Source: Anaerolineales bacterium
GTDB lineage: Bacteria; Chloroflexota; Anaerolineae; 4572-78; J111
Direction: 5' to 3'
DNA: 64,000 nucleotides
NCBI GenBank assembly: GCA_015075405.1
Contig: JABTUK010000002.1
Coordinates: forward strand, 620,001-684,000
In this document: piece by piece, positions 34,240-43,872 of the stretch
Layout of the letters: every line of letters begins with the position of its first letter
Numbering within the stretch: the first letter of the stretch is position 1
Made by a program: the position numbers and the translations under genes
The notes under the pieces: model-generated
Databases searched by the model: none
What the model was told of the DNA's origin: nothing
Seen by the model: the letters and a program-made list of their open reading frames with translations, nothing else

Positions 34240-35544
34240 TTATAAATTCAATTCCTGCACCTGGGCAAAGGCGTGATCCAGAATGTTCAGCGCCTCCTCC
34301 ACGTGCTCTTTGGTGGCAATCAGCGGCGGGGCAATACGTAGAACGTTGTTATACATCCCGCCCTTGCCGATGAGCAGGCCGCGGGCGCGGGTCTGCTCGA
34401 ACACGGCCACCACAGCCTCGGGAGCCGGTTCTTTGGTCTGGCGGTCTTTGACCAGTTCCACCCCCTGCATGAGGCCCATGCCGCGCACATCGCCAACGAG
34501 TGGATATTTCTCTTGCAGCTTCTCCAGCCCGGCCCGCAGCAGCCCGCCGACTTCGCCAATGTGCTGCGGGGTAGCCTCGGTTTCCATCACCTCGATGGTC
34601 GCCAGCGAAGCTGCTGTCGAGAGCGGGTTGCCGCCAAAGGTGCTGATAGTCAAGCCCTGGCCGACCATGCCCTGGGCAATCGCTTCGGTGGTGATGGTGT
34701 TGCCCATCGGCAGGCCGTTGGCAATGCCCTTGGCCATGGTCATAATATCCGGCTCCACCTGCCAATGCTCGATGCCGAACCATTTGTCGCCAGTGCGGCC
34801 AAAACCGGTCTGGACTTCATCGCAGATAAAGAGGCCGCCATAGTTGTGGACAATCTCGACCACGATTTTGAAATATTCTTTGGGCGGGGTCACAAAGCCG
34901 CCCACGCCCTGGATGGGTTCGGCCAGAAAGGCGGCAATCCGGCCGGAGGTCGAGGTTTTGATAACCTCTTCGACATCTTCGGCGCAGGCCGCGCCGCAGG
35001 TTTCGGGGTTCATTTTGAGCGGGCAGCGGTAGCAGTAGGGATTCATGGCGTGCTTGATGCCCAAAATGTGCGTCCCACCGATGCGCCAACTGGCCTGGCC
35101 GGTCAGGCTCATCCCTAAAGGCGAGCGCCCGCTATAGCCGTGGCGCAGGGCGATGATTTCCTGGTAGCCGGTGTAGCATTTGGCCAGCATCACCGCCGTC
35201 TCGTCGGCCTCGGTGCCGGAGTTGGTAAAGTACGAGGTTTGCAGCTTGCCGGGGGTAATCTGGGCCATCTTTTCGGCCAGCTTGACATGGTTCTCGTTGG
35301 GGTAGAGGGTTGAGGAATGGAGCAGCTTGCCGGCCTGCTCTTGCACCGCCTGGGTCACTTTGGGGTGGTTGTGGCCGACGCTGGTGGTCAAAATTCCGGC
35401 AAAAAAATCCAGATATTTATGACCTTCCACATCCCACACATACATGCCGTCGCCGTGGTCCAGCGGCAGCGGTTCGGTATAATAAAGAAGGTGGTTGGGC
35501 CACAAATACTTTTTCTGTTTATCTAAAATTTCTTGTTTATTCAT
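34240..35544 (-). CDS. Class III aminotransferase (AGXT2 / GABA-aminotransferase-like)
   Basis: 434 residues. PLP motifs are YFTNSGTEADETAVMLAKCY, the cofactor Asp in FICDEVQTGFGRTG and the Lys in MTMAKGIANGLPMGN. Length and order match the AGXT2-like subgroup of omega-aminotransferases. A Cys cluster (YCYRCPLKMNPETCGAACAE) is typical of this subgroup. It would move an amino group from beta-alanine, GABA or a related amine to an oxo-acid. It may act in the same nitrogen pathway as the ornithine aminotransferase at 37125, but a glycosidase-like gene lies between. Confidence 0.88.
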   Translation of the reverse strand: MNKQEILDKQKKYLWPNHLLYYTEPLPLDHGDGMYVWDVEGHKYLDFFAGILTTSVGHNHPKVTQAVQEQAGKLLHSSTLYPNENHVKLAEKMAQITPGKLQTSYFTNSGTEADETAVMLAKCYTGYQEIIALRHGYSGRSPLGMSLTGQASWRIGGTHILGIKHAMNPYCYRCPLKMNPETCGAACAEDVEEVIKTSTSGRIAAFLAEPIQGVGGFVTPPKEYFKIVVEIVHNYGGLFICDEVQTGFGRTGDKWFGIEHWQVEPDIMTMAKGIANGLPMGNTITTEAIAQGMVGQGLTISTFGGNPLSTAASLATIEVMETEATPQHIGEVGGLLRAGLEKLQEKYPLVGDVRGMGLMQGVELVKDRQTKEPAPEAVVAVFEQTRARGLLIGKGGMYNNVLRIAPPLIATKEHVEEALNILDHAFAQVQELNL

Positions 35545-35733
35545 GCCTGTTTCTCCGCATTGAGGATTTTTGATAGACCGGCATTGTAATCCAGCTTGCC
35601 AGCAGGGACAAACCCCCTCAACAAAAATTGCCTATCTGCGCCAAATGTTTACAATTGAACGACCGCCCGGCGACCACCCACCACCGACCGCAGACCGCCG
35701 ATAGAGACCCAAGCGTGAAGGAAAAAAACAATT

Positions 35734-36972
35734 TTGTTACGGCTGCTCACGCCCCTTTACTTTTTTATCATTCTGACCATTCTGCTCTCCGCTTGCGGCT
35801 GGACCCCTGATACAGCCGCTTTGACCAACCTTTCCTCCTCGCCTGCTACCGAGAAAATTATCCCCACAGCCGTTTACAGCCCCACCGTTGACGCGGCTAA
35901 GGTCATGTCCTCGCCCGATTACGGCATGCAGGTGTTTCTCTATTGGCAAGCGGAGGTGGCCGACCGCGACCTGCAACTGGTCCAGGATGCCGGCTTCCGC
36001 TGGGTTAAGCAGGAAATCCCCTGGCGTGAGATCGAAGGGCACGCCAAAGGAGCCTGGCACTGGGCCACCGCCGACCGGGTGATGGAGCAGATTGACGCCC
36101 ACGGCCTAAAGGTGATTGTTCGCCTGGGGGCGCAGCCGGCCTGGGCTTCTGCAACACCGTTACCGGAAGTTAGCCCGCCGGACAAGCTGCAAGACTTTTA
36201 CGATTACGTTTTTGCGGTGGCCGAGCGTTACCAGGGGCGGGTCGAAGCCTACCAGATTTGGAATGAGCCAAACCTGGCCCGCGAGTGGGGGAATAAACCG
36301 CCCAATCCGGCGGAGTATGTAGAACTGCTGAAAACCGGCTATCAGGCGGTCAAAGCTGCCGACCCCCAGGCCATCGTTATCAGCGCCGGGCTGGCCCCGA
36401 CCACCCGCCACGACGCCGAAGCCATGCCTGATATTTACTTTGCGCAGGGGATGTATGACGCGGGCGGGGCCGCCTATTTCGACGCTCTGGGTGTCCACGC
36501 TGCCGGCTATAAAAGCCCCCCGGAAACCGACCCGGCGGAGGTAGCTGCTGATCCCAAGTTGAATAATGGTGACAGCGCCCCGGAAGAATTACGGCGGGTT
36601 TACAGCTTTCGCCATGTCGAAGACATCCGCGCCATTATGGAGCGTAACGGTGACGGAGCCAAAAAAGTGGTGGTGCTGGAGTTTGGCTGGACGGTGGATC
36701 CGCGCCCTAAATCAGCCTATCACTGGCACGCTGTGACCCCTGAACAGCAGGACAAATATTTGCAGCGCGCCTATGCTTACGCCGAAACCCACTGGCAGCC
36801 CTGGATTGGGGTGATGAGCCTGATCTACATTGCTAACCCCCAATGGGATTGGCACGACGAGCAAACCTTCTGGAGTATTGTTTACCCCGGCTACCCCGAA
36901 TTGCAAACCGCCCCGGCTTACTACGGGGTGTTGACCATGCCGAAGATACCCCCGGTTGAACAAGATAATTGA
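35734..36972 (+). CDS. Lipoprotein with a glycoside-hydrolase-like TIM barrel
   Basis: 412 residues from TTG 35734, with GAAGGAAA about 11 bases upstream. A lipobox LLSAC (C21) follows a hydrophobic signal, so it is anchored outside the cell. The barrel has QIWNEPNLAREWG (E178, acid/base) and VVVLEFGWTVDPRP (E316, nucleophile), the retaining clan-A pattern, similar to families 5/39. The substrate is unknown. The leader region 35640-35715 is made of GACCGCCGG-type words that recur near 38505-38540. Confidence 0.82.
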   Translation: MLRLLTPLYFFIILTILLSACGWTPDTAALTNLSSSPATEKIIPTAVYSPTVDAAKVMSSPDYGMQVFLYWQAEVADRDLQLVQDAGFRWVKQEIPWREIEGHAKGAWHWATADRVMEQIDAHGLKVIVRLGAQPAWASATPLPEVSPPDKLQDFYDYVFAVAERYQGRVEAYQIWNEPNLAREWGNKPPNPAEYVELLKTGYQAVKAADPQAIVISAGLAPTTRHDAEAMPDIYFAQGMYDAGGAAYFDALGVHAAGYKSPPETDPAEVAADPKLNNGDSAPEELRRVYSFRHVEDIRAIMERNGDGAKKVVVLEFGWTVDPRPKSAYHWHAVTPEQQDKYLQRAYAYAETHWQPWIGVMSLIYIANPQWDWHDEQTFWSIVYPGYPELQTAPAYYGVLTMPKIPPVEQDN

Positions 36973-36989
36973 GAAATTGCCCCGCTATA

Positions 36990-37110
36990 GTAACTGCTCC
37001 CCCATGTCATTTCGACCGCAGGGAGAAATCCCCGATATCTTACTTTTGCATGTTGCTCCCTGGGGATTTCTCCACCTTCGGTCTCGAAATGACATGAGCC
37101 TTAGTAATAA
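36990..37110. repeat. Dispersed ~120-bp palindromic element, copy 2
   Basis: GTAACTGCTCCCCCATGTCA opens the element, with GGGAGAAATCC and GGGGATTTCTC arms and an end of CTCGAAATGACATGAGCCTT. It lies between the convergent stops of the glycosidase-like gene and rocD. It has the same orientation as copies 1 and 3. Confidence 0.88.
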
Positions 37111-37124
37111 CAACCAATCTCTAA

Positions 37125-38327
37125 TCACTTCATATTCAGTACCTCGGTGATATGTTGCAGCGCCCAATCAATTTCTTTGCGCCGGATGACCAGGGGGGGG
37201 GCAAAACGGATCACATGCTGGTGTGTTTCTTTACACAGAATGCCCCGCTCTTGCAGCGCCTCGCAGAAGCGCCGTGCTCCGCCTGCCTCCGGTTTTAGCT
37301 CCATCCCAATCAGTAAACCTTTGCCGCGAACCTCTTTTATGTGCGGGCTGGGGATTTCGGCCAGGCGTTCCTGGAAATATTCACCCAGCTCGTACGCATT
37401 CTCAATCAGCTTCTCCTCGGTCAGCACTGCCAGCGCCTCGATGGCCACGGCCGCCCCCAAGGGATTACCGCCAAAAGTGCTGCCGTGGTCGCCCGGTCGA
37501 AACAGGCCCAGCACCGCTTTAGAGGCCAGCACCGCTGAAACCGGGTAAAAGCCACCGGCCAACGCCTTGCCGATAATCATTACGTCGGGCCGGACTCCCT
37601 CGTGGTCGCAGGCAAAAAGCTGGCCGGTCCGGCCCAGGCCGGTCTGGATTTCGTCAGCCATGAACAAGATGTTGTGCCGGTCACAAATCTGCCTAACCTC
37701 GCGCAGATAGCCCGCCGGGGGCATGACTACCCCAGCTTCGCCCTGGATCGGCTCGACCAGGAAGGCGACGGTGTTGGGGGTGATGGCCGCTTCCAGGGCT
37801 TTGGCGCTACCATAGGGGATGAGCTTGAAGCCGGGTGCGAAAGGGCCAAAATCCTCTTTGTACTGCGCCTCGGACGAAAAGCCGACAATGGCAATAGTCC
37901 GCCCGTGAAAGTTACCCTCACAAACAATAATCTCCGCCTGATCCGGCGCAACTTTTTTAACCTGATAGCCCCATTTGCGAGCAGCTTTGAGGGCCGTCTC
38001 GACCGCCTCAGCGCCGCTGTTCATGGGCAGGGTCAGGTCATAACCCGTCAGGTCGTGCAAACGCTGGTAAAGCTGGCCCAGCTTGTTATTGCGAAAAGCG
38101 CGCGAGGTCAGAGTGAGGCGTTGGGCTTGTTCGATCATCGTTTGCACCAGGCGGGGGTGACAGTGGCCCTGGTTCACCGCCGAGTAGGCGCTAAGGCAGT
38201 CCATATATTCCTTGCCGGTCACATCGTATAGCCATACTCCCTGACCTCGTTCCAGGACTACATCAAGCGGGTGATAATTGTGCGCGCCGTATTGTTCTTC
38301 CAGAGTAATGTAATCGGATGGTTGCAT
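37125..38327 (-). CDS. rocD: Ornithine aminotransferase
   Basis: 400 residues. It starts [20 protein letters not shown], the hallmark of ornithine-oxo-acid transaminases. It has [20 protein letters not shown], the cofactor Asp in [15 protein letters not shown] and the Lys in [20 protein letters not shown]. It converts ornithine and 2-oxoglutarate to glutamate semialdehyde and glutamate, linking arginine and proline metabolism. The upstream gap holds a CAGTAATCAGTAAT repeat (38343-38403). Length is normal for the family. Confidence 0.93.
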   Translation of the reverse strand: MQPSDYITLEEQYGAHNYHPLDVVLERGQGVWLYDVTGKEYMDCLSAYSAVNQGHCHPRLVQTMIEQAQRLTLTSRAFRNNKLGQLYQRLHDLTGYDLTLPMNSGAEAVETALKAARKWGYQVKKVAPDQAEIIVCEGNFHGRTIAIVGFSSEAQYKEDFGPFAPGFKLIPYGSAKALEAAITPNTVAFLVEPIQGEAGVVMPPAGYLREVRQICDRHNILFMADEIQTGLGRTGQLFACDHEGVRPDVMIIGKALAGGFYPVSAVLASKAVLGLFRPGDHGSTFGGNPLGAAVAIEALAVLTEEKLIENAYELGEYFQERLAEIPSPHIKEVRGKGLLIGMELKPEAGGARRFCEALQERGILCKETHQHVIRFAPPLVIRRKEIDWALQHITEVLNMK

Positions 38328-38342
38328 AATTGCTCCTAAAAA

Positions 38343-38403
38343 AAAGTAATCAGTAGCCAGTAATCAGTAATCAGTAATCAGACTGTTTTACTGATTACTG
38401 TTC
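38343..38403. repeat. Word-type inverted repeat (AGTAATC family)
   Basis: CAGTAATCAGTAATCAGTAA words are mirrored by TTACTGATTACTG after a short centre. The same word is used at 54405-54485. It lies in the divergent gap between rocD and uvrA, in the expected 5' region of rocD. Confidence 0.8.
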
Positions 38404-38557
38404 ACGGGGTATTGTACCACGCCACCAGCCGCCGGTCTATTCAATTATAGCCGGTTTCATTGCAAAAATGAGAGGTTGATGGTACATTAACGAATTGGCT
38501 TTTTTTTCGACCGCCGACGGCAGACCGCTAACCGCCGAGGGTGGTCAGGAGTGATAG

Positions 38558-41500
38558 ATGACCCAAAAGAAACTCATCATTCGCGGCGCGCGCGAGCACA
38601 ACTTAAAGAACATCAACCTGGAACTACCCCGCGATCAGTTGGTTGTCATTACCGGCCTATCGGGTAGCGGCAAAAGCAGCCTGGCCTTTGATACCATCTA
38701 CGCCGAAGGCCAGCGCCGCTACGTCGAGAGCCTTTCGGCTTACGCCCGCCAATTTTTGGGGCAGATGAACAAACCCGACGTGGATCAAATCGAGGGTCTC
38801 AGCCCGGCCATCTCGATTGACCAGAAAGGGGCCAGCCACAACCCGCGCTCCACCGTCGGCACCGTGACCGAAATCCACGACTACCTGCGTCTGTTATATG
38901 CCCGCGTTGGCACGCCGCACTGCCCCAACTGCGGGCGCGAGGTCAATATCCAAACCACCCAGCAGATTGTGGACGCCATTCTGGATAAACCCGACGGCAG
39001 CCGGGTGATGATCCTGGCCCCTCTGGTTCGGGAGCGCAAAGGAGAGCACAAGGCGGTGTTTGAAGACATCCGCAAAGCCGGCTTTGTACGGGTACGGGTG
39101 GATGGCGTGGTCCGCGACCTGGACGAAGATTTCGAACTGGAGCCGCACAAGCTCCACACCATCGAAGCGGTGGTGGACCGCCTGGTTATCCGGCGTGACT
39201 CACCCAACGACGGCGACGCCACCCGTCTGGCCGACTCGGTCGAGACGGCTCTAAAATTAGGCGACGGCGCGATAATTGTCCAGGATGTGACTAACCCAGA
39301 CAAACCCTGGGACCGATTGTTCAGCGAACATTTTGCCTGCGTCTACTGCGGCGTCAGTCTGCCGGAAATCGAGCCGCGCTTGTTTAGTTTTAACAGCCCA
39401 CACGGGGCCTGTCCGGTCTGTGGCGGCCTGGGAGTCAAGCTGGAAGTTGACCCCGAACTGGTGTTGAACCCGGACAAAACTCTGGCCGGAGGCGCAATCC
39501 GGCCCTGGGCAAAACTCAGCCAGGGTAACAAAGACGGCTATTATGCCCAACTCATTGCCTCCGTCGCCAACTACTACAACCTGCCCCTTCAGACCCCCGT
39601 CTCTGAATTTGGGCCAAAGCAGCGTGATATTATTCTCTACGGCGGCAAGGCCGGCGACCAGATGACTCTGCGCTACCATAACGCCGAAGGCGAATTGCGC
39701 AGCTACACTACCGCCTTTGAAGGGGTGGTGCCGCATTTACAGCGCCGTTATAAAGAGGCAGCCAACGCTAACAATACCTATGCCGTCAGCGAAATCGAAC
39801 AGTATATGTCCACCCGCACCTGCCCAGTTTGCGGCGGCCACCGGCTGCGCCCGGAGGCTCTGGCCGTAACCATTGCCAACTTGGGGATTCACCAGGTGAG
39901 CGACTTGGCCGTAACCGAAGCTCTGAACTGGTTCAAAATGCTGCGGGGAGATGAGCAGGGGAGCAGGGGAGCAGGGGAGCAGGGGGGAACGAGGGGCGGT
40001 AACGGGACGGCGGTTGGCGGTCAGCCGTCCACCCTGAGTACAGCCGAAGGGTCGGCGGTCGTATTGACCGAGCGTCAATTGCTCATTGCCGGCCAGATTT
40101 TTAAAGAAATTATCGCCCGGCTGCAATTTATGCGTGATGTGGGCCTGGACTATCTCACCCTGAGCCGGGCAGCGGCTAGCCTGTCCGGCGGCGAGTCGCA
40201 GCGCATTCGTCTGGCGACCCAGATTGGGTCGCAGTTGATGGGCTGCCTTTACATCTTGGACGAGCCGAGCATTGGGTTGCACCAGCGGGACAACGAGCGT
40301 TTGATTGAAACCCTGAAGGGGATGCGCGACCTGGGCAACACCGTCCTGGTGGTTGAACACGACGAGGATACCATCCGCAGCGCCGACTGGATTGTGGACA
40401 TGGGGCCGGGCGCGGGCAAATACGGCGGCGAGGTCGTCTGGTCGGCTGACCGTGACTCGTTTCTGGCCGAAAGCACTTCGCTGACAGCGCAATATTTGCG
40501 TGGGGACAAGGGCATCCCCATTCCAGCAGTGCGCCGGACCGGCAACGGCAAAGAGATTGTGGTGCGCGGGGCCAAAGAGAACAATCTCAAAAATATTGAT
40601 GTCAAATTCCCGTTGGGTAAATTTGTCTGTGTGACCGGCGTCAGCGGCAGCGGCAAGAGCAGCCTGGTGGTAGACATCCTCTACAATAAACTTGCCCAGG
40701 TAATGTATCGGGCCACTACCAGGCCGGGCCGCCACGACAGCATCAGCGGCATCGAGCACATTGACAAGGTGATTGATATTGACCAAAGCCCCATCGGACG
40801 GACGCCGCGCAGCAATCCCGCCACCTACACCGGCCTGTTTGGTCCGCTGCGCGACCTGTACGCCAGCCTGCCGGAGAGCAAACTGCGCGGCTACAAGGCG
40901 GGGCGGTTCAGTTTCAATGTCAAAGGGGGCCGCTGCGAAGCCTGCGAGGGTGACGGGATTATCAAAATCGAGATGCAGTTTCTGCCCGATGTTTATGTGC
41001 CCTGCGAAGTTTGCCAGGGCCAACGTTACAACCGCGAGACGTTGCAAATCAAGTACAAAGGCAAAAACATTACCGAGGCCCTCGATATGACCGTAGCCGA
41101 GGGGCTGGACTTTTTCTCCAACATCCCGGCTATTCGCAATAAGCTGGAAACGCTGCAAGCGGTCGGGTTGAGTTACGTTACCCTGGGCCAGCCGGCCACC
41201 ACCTTATCCGGCGGCGAGGCCCAGCGGGTCAAGCTGTCCAAAGAGTTGAGCCGGCGTTCTACCGGTAAAACGCTTTATATTTTGGACGAACCGACCACCG
41301 GTCTTCACTTTGCTGACATCGAACGGTTGTTAGCTGTGCTGGGCCGTCTGGTGGATGCGGGCAACACCGTGATTGTCATCGAGCATAACCTGGATGTGAT
41401 CAAGTCTGCCGATTGGATTATTGACATCGGCCCCGAAGGCGGACAGGGCGGGGGACGGGTGGTATCTGCCGGCGCCCCGGAATTGGTTGCCGCCGCCCCG

Positions 41501-41563
41501 GCCAGCTATACGGGTCAGTGGCTCAAACGGGTACTGACAACGCCTGCCAACGCTGACTACTAA
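38558..41563 (+). CDS. uvrA: Excinuclease ABC subunit A
   Basis: 1001 residues with two ABC ATPase modules. The first Walker A is GLSGSGKSS (near 34-42) and the second GVSGSGKSS. Signature motifs are [12 protein letters not shown] and [12 protein letters not shown], and zinc sites include CPNCGRE, CPVCGG and CEACEGDG. It scans DNA for damage with UvrB. A word-type repeat (39945-40060) is inserted in frame between the first zinc-finger region and its ABC signature, adding about 36 residues rich in Gly, Gln and Ser. The site is a known variable loop, so the protein is probably active. A CTGAGTACAGCCGAAGG motif is part of the insert. Confidence 0.96.
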   Translation: MTQKKLIIRGAREHNLKNINLELPRDQLVVITGLSGSGKSSLAFDTIYAEGQRRYVESLSAYARQFLGQMNKPDVDQIEGLSPAISIDQKGASHNPRSTVGTVTEIHDYLRLLYARVGTPHCPNCGREVNIQTTQQIVDAILDKPDGSRVMILAPLVRERKGEHKAVFEDIRKAGFVRVRVDGVVRDLDEDFELEPHKLHTIEAVVDRLVIRRDSPNDGDATRLADSVETALKLGDGAIIVQDVTNPDKPWDRLFSEHFACVYCGVSLPEIEPRLFSFNSPHGACPVCGGLGVKLEVDPELVLNPDKTLAGGAIRPWAKLSQGNKDGYYAQLIASVANYYNLPLQTPVSEFGPKQRDIILYGGKAGDQMTLRYHNAEGELRSYTTAFEGVVPHLQRRYKEAANANNTYAVSEIEQYMSTRTCPVCGGHRLRPEALAVTIANLGIHQVSDLAVTEALNWFKMLRGDEQGSRGAGEQGGTRGGNGTAVGGQPSTLSTAEGSAVVLTERQLLIAGQIFKEIIARLQFMRDVGLDYLTLSRAAASLSGGESQRIRLATQIGSQLMGCLYILDEPSIGLHQRDNERLIETLKGMRDLGNTVLVVEHDEDTIRSADWIVDMGPGAGKYGGEVVWSADRDSFLAESTSLTAQYLRGDKGIPIPAVRRTGNGKEIVVRGAKENNLKNIDVKFPLGKFVCVTGVSGSGKSSLVVDILYNKLAQVMYRATTRPGRHDSISGIEHIDKVIDIDQSPIGRTPRSNPATYTGLFGPLRDLYASLPESKLRGYKAGRFSFNVKGGRCEACEGDGIIKIEMQFLPDVYVPCEVCQGQRYNRETLQIKYKGKNITEALDMTVAEGLDFFSNIPAIRNKLETLQAVGLSYVTLGQPATTLSGGEAQRVKLSKELSRRSTGKTLYILDEPTTGLHFADIERLLAVLGRLVDAGNTVIVIEHNLDVIKSADWIIDIGPEGGQGGGRVVSAGAPELVAAAPASYTGQWLKRVLTTPANADY

Positions 41564-42630
41564 TCCCCTCGCTCCTGTTTTTCCTGTTTCCCCAGCGCCC
41601 GCACTCCATCAATGATTTGTTCCACTTTGACCCGGGTATAGCCGCGGGTTGTTTTGGGATCCTGGTGGCCCAACGCTTCCTGCACCAGAGCGATGTTGCC
41701 GGTCAATTCCAGTAAACCGTTGGCAAAGTAGTGGCGCAGCGAGTGGGGCGACAGGTTAAACCGGCTGGAGAGGTTGGCCTGCTCGGATAACTGCTCCATC
41801 AGCCGTTGGATGGCTCGAACCGACAAAGGAAGCCGCGTCTCGGCTTTGGCTTTGCGGTCGTGCCGGCAGAAGAGAGGATAACGTTCCACTTGCGCCGGTA
41901 AAGCTTCGTCGTTTCTCTCCTTTAAGTAGGCCTGGATTGCTTCCCAGGCTTCGTCGTCAAAGGCTACAAAGCGTGTTTTGCGGCCTTTGCCTTCCACCCA
42001 GGCCCCCTGGCGGCTATAATCCAGATTGGCTCGCTTCAAACCGGTTAGCTCACTGACCCGCATCCCTGATGATTTCAGACTCAGGAGAATAGCCAGATCC
42101 CGCCGCCAGGCGAGATGTTGGCGTTGCCGGTCGGCTGGGGTGAGGTTATCCTTTAATTGGGGGGGCTGTTTGGCAGCATCAATGAGCGCAGCCACGACCT
42201 CAATGGGGGGAATTTTTTGATCCACCGGTTTAGACTTGACATTAGTGGCCCGGTGTAGTTCTTCCTTAACACGGGTATATTCGATAAAGTCAAAAGCGGG
42301 CAGACTCTTACGCAGGACCAGGAAGTGCAGAAAGCGGATGGTGGCGGTCAGATACAACGCCCGCGTACTTTCGGCCAAAGGAATAGAAGCGGTGTAGCTG
42401 TTGGGTTGGTAATGCTGCCGGAGCAACCAGGTGGGGAATTCTTGCAGCATCTTAGGCTCAAGACCGGCAATCGGGGTAGTTTCAGTCCACTGGTAGGACT
42501 CTTCGAGATAACGGCGTAGATAAGCGAGGGCTTGGCCATAAGTTTGGGCGGTGTGATTTGATTGTCCGCCGGCGACGGTTTTCAAAAAAACGGCCTGTTC
42601 ATTGTTGAAGCTCAGATTTTGTTCTTCCAT
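41560..42630 (-). CDS. XerC/D-like tyrosine recombinase
   Basis: 356 residues from ATG 42630, with GGAG seven bases upstream. The core-binding domain is at residues 15-140. Catalytic residues are Arg in [12 protein letters not shown], Lys in [10 protein letters not shown], His/Arg in [15 protein letters not shown], His in [15 protein letters not shown] and Tyr in RGYTRV. All are present, so it should be active. Size and style are closer to Xer than to phage integrases. It is convergent with uvrA, with a 4-base overlap of the stops. Its promoter overlaps a dif-like palindrome, which could be its target, its operator, or both. Confidence 0.88.
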   Translation of the reverse strand: MEEQNLSFNNEQAVFLKTVAGGQSNHTAQTYGQALAYLRRYLEESYQWTETTPIAGLEPKMLQEFPTWLLRQHYQPNSYTASIPLAESTRALYLTATIRFLHFLVLRKSLPAFDFIEYTRVKEELHRATNVKSKPVDQKIPPIEVVAALIDAAKQPPQLKDNLTPADRQRQHLAWRRDLAILLSLKSSGMRVSELTGLKRANLDYSRQGAWVEGKGRKTRFVAFDDEAWEAIQAYLKERNDEALPAQVERYPLFCRHDRKAKAETRLPLSVRAIQRLMEQLSEQANLSSRFNLSPHSLRHYFANGLLELTGNIALVQEALGHQDPKTTRGYTRVKVEQIIDGVRALGKQEKQERGD

Positions 42631-42696
42631 TTTTTCTCCGATCTCTTCAAAAAGATAAACAAGAGGGAGGCGGAGCAAGGTTGCGTCCCACCAATT

Positions 42697-42724
42697 ATGT
42701 CGTATAAGTGATATTATACGACGT
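42697..42724. promoter_or_regulatory. dif-like 28-bp site / operator at the recombinase promoter
   Basis: ATGTCGTATAA and TTATACGACGT pair at 10 of 11 positions around a 6-base centre GTGATA. The 11-6-11 layout and the TATAA-N6-TTATA core copy the architecture of Xer/dif sites (CATAA-N6-TTATG in E. coli). It lies 67 bases upstream of the Xer-like gene and immediately after its -10 box, which is also a classic repressor-operator position. A related partial TATACACTATACGA lies near 42938. Confidence 0.55.
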
Positions 42725-42753
42725 ATAATATCCAAAGAGAAAAAGGTTGTCAA
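42725..42753 (-). promoter_or_regulatory. Sigma-70-type promoter of the Xer-like gene
   Basis: On the minus strand TTGACA (42753-42748), a 17-base spacer and TATTAT (42730-42725) form a near-consensus promoter pointing at the recombinase. A second TATAAT lies at 42718-42713 inside the palindrome. From here to the uracil-DNA glycosylase stop at 42981 no gene or further clear signal was seen. Confidence 0.7.
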
Positions 42754-42980
42754 ACTTCTCTCCAGGTGTACACTCTTAAAGTTTGGCCCTGTTCTGTTCA
42801 GGCTTTTTTGACCGGGGACAGCTTTTCAGCGGAGCCGATAGCCCTGGCTTGAAGAAAAGCGACGCCTTTCCCCGCTTGACAGGATTACTCCTCTAACAAC
42901 TCTTTTGCTTCTTCAACCACTTTTCTCTATTTATACACTATACGAAAAGCAGGGGTGGCTTCTACTAAACTGTATAACTC

Positions 42981-43721
42981 TCATAACAATAATGACCGCA
43001 CCTGCCCGAATAAGGCGTCAAGCATCGCTTGAGTGAGTCGCCCGGTTTGGGTATTCTGCCGGCTGGGATGGTACGAGGCCATCAGATATTTGCGCTCAGC
43101 CGAGGCAGTCCCGTTGAAAAGATAGCTCAGGCCGTGCCCAAATTTGGGTAGACGGTAGACGGTAGACGGTAGACGGGGGTTATCCTTAGCCTCAACCTCA
43201 AATCCATGCTCACGTAGCAGACGCAGACAGCCATCAAAGGCAATCTGGCCCAGGGCTACTACCACCTGGACCTGAGGCATCAGGGTAAATTCACGCGCTA
43301 AAAATGGGCGGCACTGAGCCAACTCTTCCGGCGTAGGCCGATTTCCCGGCGGCGCGCAGCGACCTACGGCGGTAATAAAGGCATCGGTCAAGGTCAGGCC
43401 ATCCTCGCGGTGGCGGGAAGTAGGTTGGCTGGCAAAACCGGCCCGGTGCAAGGCGCTGTAGAGCGTATCGCCGGAGCTATCGCCGGTGAACATGCGCCCG
43501 GTGCGATTGGAACCATGCGCGCCGGGGGCCAGCCCTACCACCAGCACCCGCCCTGCCGGATCGCCAAAGCCAGGCACAGGTTTGCCCCAATAATCCCAGG
43601 CCTGATAAGCCCGCCGCTTGTCGCGGGCCACCTGCTCTCGCCAGGCGACCAGTCGGGGGCAGGCGCGGCAAGTGGTAATGTCGGTTGTTAAGGCAGACCA
43701 AGAAGTATTTGTCTCGCTCAA
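42981..43721 (-). CDS. Family 5 uracil-DNA glycosylase (UdgB-like)
   Basis: 246 residues from TTG 43721, chosen because GGAGAAGAG lies just upstream; another TTG at 43736 is possible. It has an N-terminal Fe-S-type Cys pair (CRACPRL), LVVGLAPGAHGSNRTGRMFT (family 5 motif A), VGRCAPPGNRPTPEELAQCR and the C-terminal SYHPSRQNTQTG (motif B). It removes uracil and some damaged bases from DNA. A word-type repeat (43147-43177) adds RLPSTVYRLPK in frame between the core and motif B. Copy 3 of the palindromic element is just upstream. Confidence 0.88.
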   Translation of the reverse strand: MSETNTSWSALTTDITTCRACPRLVAWREQVARDKRRAYQAWDYWGKPVPGFGDPAGRVLVVGLAPGAHGSNRTGRMFTGDSSGDTLYSALHRAGFASQPTSRHREDGLTLTDAFITAVGRCAPPGNRPTPEELAQCRPFLAREFTLMPQVQVVVALGQIAFDGCLRLLREHGFEVEAKDNPRLPSTVYRLPKFGHGLSYLFNGTASAERKYLMASYHPSRQNTQTGRLTQAMLDALFGQVRSLLL

Positions 43722-43744
43722 TGATCTCTTCTCCAAAACGGAAC

Positions 43745-43868
43745 GTAACTGCTCAACATGTCATTTCGACCGAAGGGAGAAATCTCCTAATCTCACTTTT
43801 ACCCATTTGGTTGCGCCCTAGAGATTTCTCGGCCTTTGGCCTCGAAATGACATGGGGCGAGTAGTTAT
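43745..43868. repeat. Dispersed ~120-bp palindromic element, copy 3
   Basis: GTAACTGCTCAACATGTCAT opens the element and CTCGAAATGACATGGGGCGA is near its end, with GGGAGAAATCTC and GAGATTTCTCGGCC arms. It sits just past the stop of the large WD40 gene and before the uracil-DNA glycosylase gene on the same strand. It has the same orientation as copies 1 and 2. Confidence 0.88.
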
Positions 43869-43872
43869 ATTT

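Noticed and set aside
35715-35733. GTG 35715 as start of the glycosidase-like lipoprotein
   Set aside because: It is out of frame with the signal peptide and lipobox. TTG 35734 is in frame.
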